Of a stretch of DNA of 18,487 nt, positions 14,339 to 18,487 are shown in pieces. Position 1 is the stretch's first letter. Each line of letters begins with the position of its first letter. The notes under the pieces are model-generated. The model worked only from the letters and a program-made list of their open reading frames with translations. It searched no databases and had not been told where the DNA came from. A program made the position numbers and the translations under genes. The DNA is from an uncultured Lachnospiraceae bacterium (lineage in GTDB: Bacteria; Bacillota; Clostridia; Lachnospirales; Lachnospiraceae). The DNA lies in NCBI GenBank assembly GCA_947591115.1, contig CANQCX010000013.1, forward strand, positions 1 to 18,487. Direction: 5' to 3'.

Positions 14339-15400
14339 TTAATCAAATGCAAAACCCGACATCGTCTGGTTGACATGCTGCGTATTGAAATGCTCGCCCA
14401 AGCCGATCAATCCCGCATGGCTTCCCAGCGACGACATATCCTTCAGATACTGCTCCTCGCATTTCTCCTGCTGGAACAGCAGATGACGGAAAATGCAGTT
14501 GACGGAAAACATCCCCTGCACGTTCTTAAAATCCGAACGGATCTGCCGCAGCGTTTCCTGAATTATGGAATCAATATCTTTTAACTCCATAACCGTAATG
14601 ATGTCCATGGGATTGACCTTTTTATAGCAGGTGTAACCGCCGTTTTCGATCGAATCCTTTAAAGAAAGCAGATAAACCTCGTCTCCGATGATCCTCCCCA
14701 GAGGATTTCTGATGGTCTGCTCCGCTTTCGCCTTTCCCGAAAGTCCCAGTTCTCTGGCGTAAACCTCCTGTACCGGCTGGGAATCCAGCTCATAAAGAGC
14801 GAAGATTTCCGGATCGACTTTGGTTGCAACGTGACGCGAGCTGTCCGGATGCGTGTCGTAAAGATTTTCCTTGTAGGCTTTGATCTTCCCGCTGTTGTTT
14901 TTCAGCAGCAGGTAAACGCAGGCGTCATGGTAAACGCTTCCGTTGATCGCAACGGTATCTTCCCATGCGGTGCCGCCGACCAGTGAAATGCCCTTCGGCT
15001 GCAGCGCGATATTGAATGTTGTTACCAGCTCCGCATCGTTTCCGGTCGTAAAATCTACGCAGACGGTATTGTCTTTTCCTCCCCCGATCTTTGCTACATC
15101 TGCTTTTAACTTTTCAATGCTGGCAAGCGGCATTTCTCCGACCTGCCCGATCATCCCCGCTACTGCCTGAGCGCCTTCGTAGCCGATGACCAGAAGACCG
15201 TTTTCATAAACGCCGTCTCCCGCATAGCTCTGTCCCACGCAGCCGATGGAAACGGCGTTCGGAAACGCGTCCCTAATCTCCAATGCCGCCCACTCGATAC
15301 ATTTTTGATCCGCAAGAAAAATAATCGCCGACGGATCCGATAGTGATTTGATTGCCTCTGATGTCTTCCCTTCTTTGCTGTAACCATAGGTTTGCTTCAT
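14339..15400 (-). CDS. FIST-domain signal sensor (FIST_N and FIST_C)
   Basis: A 353-aa cytosolic protein with both halves of the FIST sensory domain, proposed to bind small ligands such as amino acids. FIST_N covers about 20-190, with SIGCVGQSYAGDGVYENG (51-68) and PKGISLVGGTAWED (135-148); FIST_C covers about 200-350, with GRIIGDEVYLLS and the closing GLGEHFNTQHVNQT (333-346). No output domain, signal peptide or membrane helix is present, so signalling must pass to a partner, plausibly the MCP-like protein encoded 20 bases downstream. Two starts are possible: the ATG at 15412 has AAGGGG directly touching it, too close to work well, whereas the ATG at 15400 has the same SD about 12 bases away; I chose 15400. 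Its own promoter candidate lies at 15450-15478. Confidence 0.88.
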   Translation of the reverse strand: MKQTYGYSKEGKTSEAIKSLSDPSAIIFLADQKCIEWAALEIRDAFPNAVSIGCVGQSYAGDGVYENGLLVIGYEGAQAVAGMIGQVGEMPLASIEKLKADVAKIGGGKDNTVCVDFTTGNDAELVTTFNIALQPKGISLVGGTAWEDTVAINGSVYHDACVYLLLKNNSGKIKAYKENLYDTHPDSSRHVATKVDPEIFALYELDSQPVQEVYARELGLSGKAKAEQTIRNPLGRIIGDEVYLLSLKDSIENGGYTCYKKVNPMDIITVMELKDIDSIIQETLRQIRSDFKNVQGMFSVNCIFRHLLFQQEKCEEQYLKDMSSLGSHAGLIGLGEHFNTQHVNQTMSGFAFD

Positions 15401-15449
15401 CTGCTTGCCCATCCCCTTCTTTTATTTTCAATTCGTCCCCAATGTCATT

Positions 15450-15478
15450 ATTATACACATTACTGCATCAAAGCACAA
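15450..15478 (-). promoter_or_regulatory. Candidate promoter for the FIST-MCP pair
   Basis: On the minus strand a perfect -10 TATAAT (15455-15450) lies about 50 bases before the FIST start. The -35 at 17-base spacing is TTGTGC (15478-15473), matching only the first half of TTGACA. A weak -35 suggests help from an activator or low basal expression. Confidence 0.5.
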
Positions 15479-15519
15479 TCAAATTCCGCGTTTTTCAGGC
15501 AGTTTTTTCAATTATTTTC

Positions 15520-15548
15520 TTGCTTTTGGACCTTTTTTTCACTATTAT
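15520..15548 (+). promoter_or_regulatory. Candidate promoter for rqcH
   Basis: TTGCTT (15520-15525) and TATTAT (15543-15548) are 17 bases apart, upstream of rqcH and divergent from the FIST promoter in a 186-base gap. The -10 has one mismatch, the -35 three. Beyond the two promoter candidates this gap shows only T-rich DNA. Confidence 0.4.
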
Positions 15549-15586
15549 GGAAACGAACGGAAATCGCAGATCGGGGAGGTACTTCA

Positions 15587-17332
15587 ATGGCACTGGACGG
15601 AATCGTAATTTCAAATCTGGTATATGAACTGAATCATACCATTTTAGACGCAAAAATCAGCAAGATCGCGCAGCCGGAGGACGACGAGCTGCTGCTGACC
15701 TTCAAAAGCGGCAAAGGACAGTACCGTCTTCTGCTTTCCGCAAGCGCTTCGCTGCCATTTGTCTATCTTACGCAGGAAAACAAAACGGCTCCGCTGACGG
15801 CTCCAACCTTCTGCATGGTACTGCGGAAGCACATTGCCAACGGACGGCTGGTTAAAATTTTCCAGCCGGACATGGAGCGGATCATCCGTTTCGAATTTGA
15901 GCATCTGGATGAATTGGGCGATCTCTGCAAAAAATCGCTCATCGTTGAGTTGATGGGCAAACATTCCAACATCATTTTCTGCAAAGAAGACGGCACGATC
16001 ATCGACAGCATCAAACATGTTCCCTGTTCGATGAGCTCCGTCCGCGAGGTGCTGCCCGGCAGGGATTATTTCATACCCGCTACGCAGGAGAAAAAGAAAA
16101 ATCCGCTGGAAACCGATACCGAAACCTTTCTTTCGGTTCTGCGGGGAAAACCCTGTTCCGTTACAAAAGCCATTTATTCCTCTTTTGTAGGGATCAGTCC
16201 GCTGATCGCAAGCGAAATCGCGTTTCGCTCGGGCATGGACGGCGATCTTCCGGTCGCCTCCTATACGGATGAAGAGCTTTGCCGGCTTGCCGGTCAATTT
16301 CAGCGGCTGATGGAGGATATCCGCTTGGGACAATATACGCCTGTGATCATCCGAAACGGACGCGAGCCGATTGAATTTTCCAGCGTCCGGCTGCAGCAGT
16401 ATGCGGATTATCAGACCAATTCCTATGACTCCGTTTCCAAAGTTCTGGAGGTTTATTACGCGGAGCGGAATGCCTATGTCCGGATCCGCCAGAAATCAAC
16501 GGAGCTCCGCCGGATCACAGCGACCGCTTTGGAACGCTGCCAGAAAAAGTTCCAGCTTCAACAAAAACAATTTACCGATGCGCAGAAAAGGGAGAAATAC
16601 CGCATTTACGGCGAACTGCTCCAGACCTACGGCTACGGACTTCCCGAAGGAACGAAGGAGCTGACGGCGGAAAATTATTACGACAACAACCGGCCGATCC
16701 GGATTCCGCTCGATCCCCGTCTGACTCCTTTGGAAAATGCGCAGAAATATTTTGACCGGTATGGAAAATTAAAACGGACATCCGAGGCCGTCAGCGAGCT
16801 TTTAACGGAAACCCGTCATGAAATCGAGCATCTGGAATCCATACAAAACGCTTTGGATATTGCGCTGACCGCAGACGATCTTGTGCAGATACGGGAGGAG
16901 CTGGTCGAATACGGATTTATCCGGAAGGGAAAAGGCGGCAGGACGCCGCGCGTGAAAAGCAAGCCTTTCCACTACCGTTCTTCGGACGGCTACGACATCT
17001 ACGTGGGGAAAAACAACTATCAGAACGAAGAAATTACGTTTAAGCTTGCCACCGGAAACGACTGGTGGTTTCATGCCAAAGGGATTCCGGGTTCCCATGT
17101 GGTGGTAAAATCCAACAACGAAGAGCTTCCCGACCGCGTGTTTGAAGAAGCCGGACGTCTTGCCGGCTACTATTCCAAAGGCCGGAACAGCGACAAACTG
17201 GAAATTGACTATCTGCAGAAAAAGAATGTCAAAAAACCGAAAAAAAGCGCGCCCGGATTCGTCGTTTACTATACGAACTATTCGCTTACCATCCATCCGG
17301 ATATTACCGGTATCGAACAGATCGAAGAATAA
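15587..17332 (+). CDS. rqcH: Ribosome quality control protein RqcH (NFACT family, Rqc2 homologue)
   Basis: RqcH binds peptidyl-tRNA-blocked 50S subunits and recruits tRNA-Ala to add C-terminal alanine tails that mark stalled chains for ClpXP. Older annotations call it fibronectin-binding protein. From the ATG at 15587 (GGGGAGGT SD 6 bases upstream) it is 581 aa, typical for the family; the longer open frame to 15392 runs into the promoter region. NFACT-N starts MALDGIVISNLVYEL; helix-hairpin-helix-like and coiled-coil middle parts follow (about 190-430), then NFACT-R (about 460-560) with DIYVGKNNYQNEEITF, NDWWFHAKGIPGSHVV and GFVVYYTNYSLTIHPD. The motif aligned with Bacillus D97/R98 reads E97-R98. 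It is convergent with ssp over a shared terminator. Confidence 0.94.
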   Translation: MALDGIVISNLVYELNHTILDAKISKIAQPEDDELLLTFKSGKGQYRLLLSASASLPFVYLTQENKTAPLTAPTFCMVLRKHIANGRLVKIFQPDMERIIRFEFEHLDELGDLCKKSLIVELMGKHSNIIFCKEDGTIIDSIKHVPCSMSSVREVLPGRDYFIPATQEKKKNPLETDTETFLSVLRGKPCSVTKAIYSSFVGISPLIASEIAFRSGMDGDLPVASYTDEELCRLAGQFQRLMEDIRLGQYTPVIIRNGREPIEFSSVRLQQYADYQTNSYDSVSKVLEVYYAERNAYVRIRQKSTELRRITATALERCQKKFQLQQKQFTDAQKREKYRIYGELLQTYGYGLPEGTKELTAENYYDNNRPIRIPLDPRLTPLENAQKYFDRYGKLKRTSEAVSELLTETRHEIEHLESIQNALDIALTADDLVQIREELVEYGFIRKGKGGRTPRVKSKPFHYRSSDGYDIYVGKNNYQNEEITFKLATGNDWWFHAKGIPGSHVVVKSNNEELPDRVFEEAGRLAGYYSKGRNSDKLEIDYLQKKNVKKPKKSAPGFVVYYTNYSLTIHPDITGIEQIEE

Positions 17333-17356
17333 AAAATGTGCAAAGACGCAAGATGA

Positions 17357-17397
17357 GACGCCGTACAGCGGATTTCGCTGTACGGCGTCCCTCTTTT
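17357..17397. terminator. Bidirectional intrinsic terminator between rqcH and ssp
   Basis: A perfect 14-bp stem (17357-17370 with 17376-17389) closes a 5-base loop; the arm reads GACGCCGTACAGCG. On the plus strand CCTCTTTT follows, ending rqcH; on the minus strand the downstream T tract is poorer (CTCATCTTGCGTCTTTG). The stem is very stable and lies between two convergent genes, 24 bases after rqcH and 13 bases after ssp, so it probably serves both. Confidence 0.85.
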
Positions 17398-17402
17398 GGC
17401 AG

Positions 17403-17588
17403 CTACTGCTTTCCTGCCATCTGCTTCTCTTGTGCTTCGATCATCTTCTTGACCATATAGCCTCCGACAGAACCGTTCTGTTTCGAGGTCAGGTCGCCAT
17501 TGTAGCCGTTCTTTAACGGAACGCCGATTTCGTTTGCTACTTCAAACTTAAAACGATCCATTACGCTTTTGGTACTTTTATTGCTCAT
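17403..17588 (-). CDS. Alpha/beta-type small acid-soluble spore protein
   Basis: SASPs coat spore DNA, change it to an A-like form and protect it from UV and chemicals; they are degraded at germination by the GPR protease. This 61-aa protein has the two conserved blocks: FKFEVANEIGVPL (13-25), containing the GPR cleavage site between E16 and V17, and GYNGDLTSKQNGSVGGYMVK (28-47), the DNA-binding part. It is near the usual family length. The ATG at 17588 has a strong AAAGGAGG SD. A candidate sigma-G promoter lies upstream and a hairpin terminator directly downstream, so it is a single-gene unit. It shows that the organism is a spore former. Confidence 0.96.
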   Translation of the reverse strand: MSNKSTKSVMDRFKFEVANEIGVPLKNGYNGDLTSKQNGSVGGYMVKKMIEAQEKQMAGKQ

Positions 17589-17633
17589 GTCAATTTCCTC
17601 CTTTGGTAACTGTGTAACTTTTGGTTACGGTCT

Positions 17634-17662
17634 TATTCTGCCCAGAGCCGGAATTGCTATGC
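17634..17662 (-). promoter_or_regulatory. Candidate sigma-G (forespore) promoter of the SASP gene
   Basis: On the minus strand GCATA (17662-17658), 17 bases, then CAGAATA (17640-17634), one mismatch from the sigma-G -10 consensus CATAATA (consensus recalled from Bacillus). Transcription would start near 17627, just at a small hairpin (GTAAC-CAAAA-GTTAC, 17628-17614), followed by the SD at about 17600. SASP genes are classic sigma-G targets, which supports this reading. Confidence 0.6.
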
Positions 17663-17734
17663 TGGTAACTATAGGCGTGAAAGGCAAAGACTCCCACATC
17701 CCAAAGAAAGCGGCAATTAACAAATATTCAAAAT

Positions 17735-17752
17735 ATTAAATCAATATTTAAT
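17735..17752 (-). repeat. A/T-only inverted repeat downstream of recG
   Basis: ATTAAAT-ATTG-ATTTAAT (minus strand) is a perfect 7-bp inverted repeat 18 bases after the recG stop. It might weakly end recG transcription, but it has no G-C pairs in the stem and only a short T run after it. The rest of the gap 17589-17770 is very A/T-rich and holds only the SASP promoter signals. Confidence 0.25.
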
Positions 17753-17770
17753 TTTATCCTGTTTTAATTT

Positions 17771-18487
17771 TTATAAATTCATCTTGTGGAAGCGGTTTTC
17801 CATAAAGCGTTCCATCTCGAGCCGAAGCGATTCATGCTCCGCCTCCTCCAGCCTCGGATCGGCGTTTAAAATTTCTCCCGCCTCCTGCGCGGCTTCTTTT
17901 AAAACGTTTGCATCCTGATAAATATCCGCCAGCGTAAACGCCAGTTCTCCGCTTTGGCGGATGCCGAAGAAATCTCCGGGACCGCGCAGCTTTAGATCCT
18001 CGCTGGCTATGTAAAATCCGTCGTTGGAATGATTCAGGATCTCCAGACGTTTCTGCGCCGTTTTCGTTTGGGAGGTATTGATCATGATGCAGTAGGACTG
18101 CGCCGTTCCGCGCCCGACGCGCCCTCTGAGCTGGTGAAGCTGCGCAAGTCCGAAGCGGTCGGCGTTTTCGATCATCATGACCGTTGCATTCGGGACGTTG
18201 ACGCCGACTTCCACGACCGTAGTCGAAACCAGCACCTGAAGCTCGTTTCTGCTAAACTTTTCCATGATTTCGTTCTTTATTGCGCTTTTCATTTTTCCAT
18301 GTAAAACTCCGACGGAAACCGCGCCGCCGAATACCTGCCGCAGCTTTTGGGCATAGTCGGCTACGTTTTCGCCCTCCGCATTTTCGGATGCCTCCACCAA
18401 CGGGCAGATCACATACGCCTGATGCCCCATATCCGTCTGTTTTTTGATAAAGGAATAGGCTTTTTCCCGAGCGTTTGTTCCTACCAC
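17771..18487 (-). CDS. recG: ATP-dependent DNA helicase RecG, C-terminal part (5' end off the right edge)
   Basis: RecG is a superfamily 2 helicase that reverses stalled forks and branch-migrates Holliday junctions. Only the last 238 codons are present; the reading frame is open at 18487, and the GTG there is an internal codon, not a start. Visible helicase motifs are VLHGKMKSAIK, then LVSTTVVEVGVNVPNAT (motif V) and QLRGRVGRG (motif VI), the latter in the RecG context MIENADRFGLAQLHQLRGRVGRG (about 104-126). The RecG-specific C-terminal region follows with LKLRGPGDFFGIRQSG. A/T-rich DNA and the SASP gene lie downstream. Confidence 0.96.
   Translation of the reverse strand: MVGTNAREKAYSFIKKQTDMGHQAYVICPLVEASENAEGENVADYAQKLRQVFGGAVSVGVLHGKMKSAIKNEIMEKFSRNELQVLVSTTVVEVGVNVPNATVMMIENADRFGLAQLHQLRGRVGRGTAQSYCIMINTSQTKTAQKRLEILNHSNDGFYIASEDLKLRGPGDFFGIRQSGELAFTLADIYQDANVLKEAAQEAGEILNADPRLEEAEHESLRLEMERFMENRFHKMNL

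Noticed and set aside
15644..16333. Open frame of 229 codons on the minus strand
   Set aside because: It is antisense within rqcH, whose conserved NFACT motifs account for the sequence.
1..18487. Mobile elements, CRISPR arrays, tRNA or rRNA genes, riboswitches
   Set aside because: I saw no repeat-spacer pattern, transposase, integrase, tRNA-like fold or known riboswitch core in any gap.

Overview
The window looks like chromosomal core DNA from a spore-forming Bacillota, class Clostridia and most likely Lachnospiraceae (inferred from gene content and order, not from a marker gene). The signs are an alpha/beta-type small acid-soluble spore protein, a YlbJ-type sporulation membrane protein, RemA, RecU, RqcH and the order yicC-remA-gmk-rpoZ, which is typical of Firmicutes. 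I see no insertion sequence, prophage, CRISPR array, tRNA or rRNA. Genes are packed tightly, with several 4-base ATGA overlaps. No gene-free stretch is longer than about 185 bases.

Reading along the minus strand from right to left: the 3' part of recG (18487-17771); ssp, a spore protein gene with a candidate sigma-G promoter; then rqcH on the plus strand, convergent with ssp across a shared 14-bp terminator hairpin. Divergent from rqcH is a two-gene unit encoding a cytosolic FIST-domain sensor and a small soluble chemoreceptor-like protein. A near-consensus promoter then drives yicC-remA-gmk-rpoZ. A terminator-like hairpin stands only 11 bases before the next run, rimO-pgsA-rsmD-coaD-(coiled-coil protein). 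That run ends tail-to-tail with plus-strand ylbJ, overlapping it by 15 bases.

To the left, ylbJ is divergent from a secreted M23 peptidase gene. That gene heads a unit of RNA-modification and DNA-repair genes: M23, rsuA, ygiQ, an RluA-family gene, recU. A perfect-hexamer promoter overlapping the recU stop codon then starts hisZ-hisG, which runs off the left edge. Its leader carries two overlapping inverted repeats.

Most genes are housekeeping: translation and ribosome maturation (rimO, rsmD, two pseudouridine synthases, rqcH), nucleotide, CoA and phospholipid synthesis (gmk, coaD, pgsA), transcription (rpoZ, remA), RNA processing (yicC), recombination (recG, recU) and histidine synthesis (hisG, hisZ). 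The least ordinary parts are the FIST plus soluble-MCP pair, the his leader, the hairpin before rimO, and the palindrome covering the ylbJ start codon.
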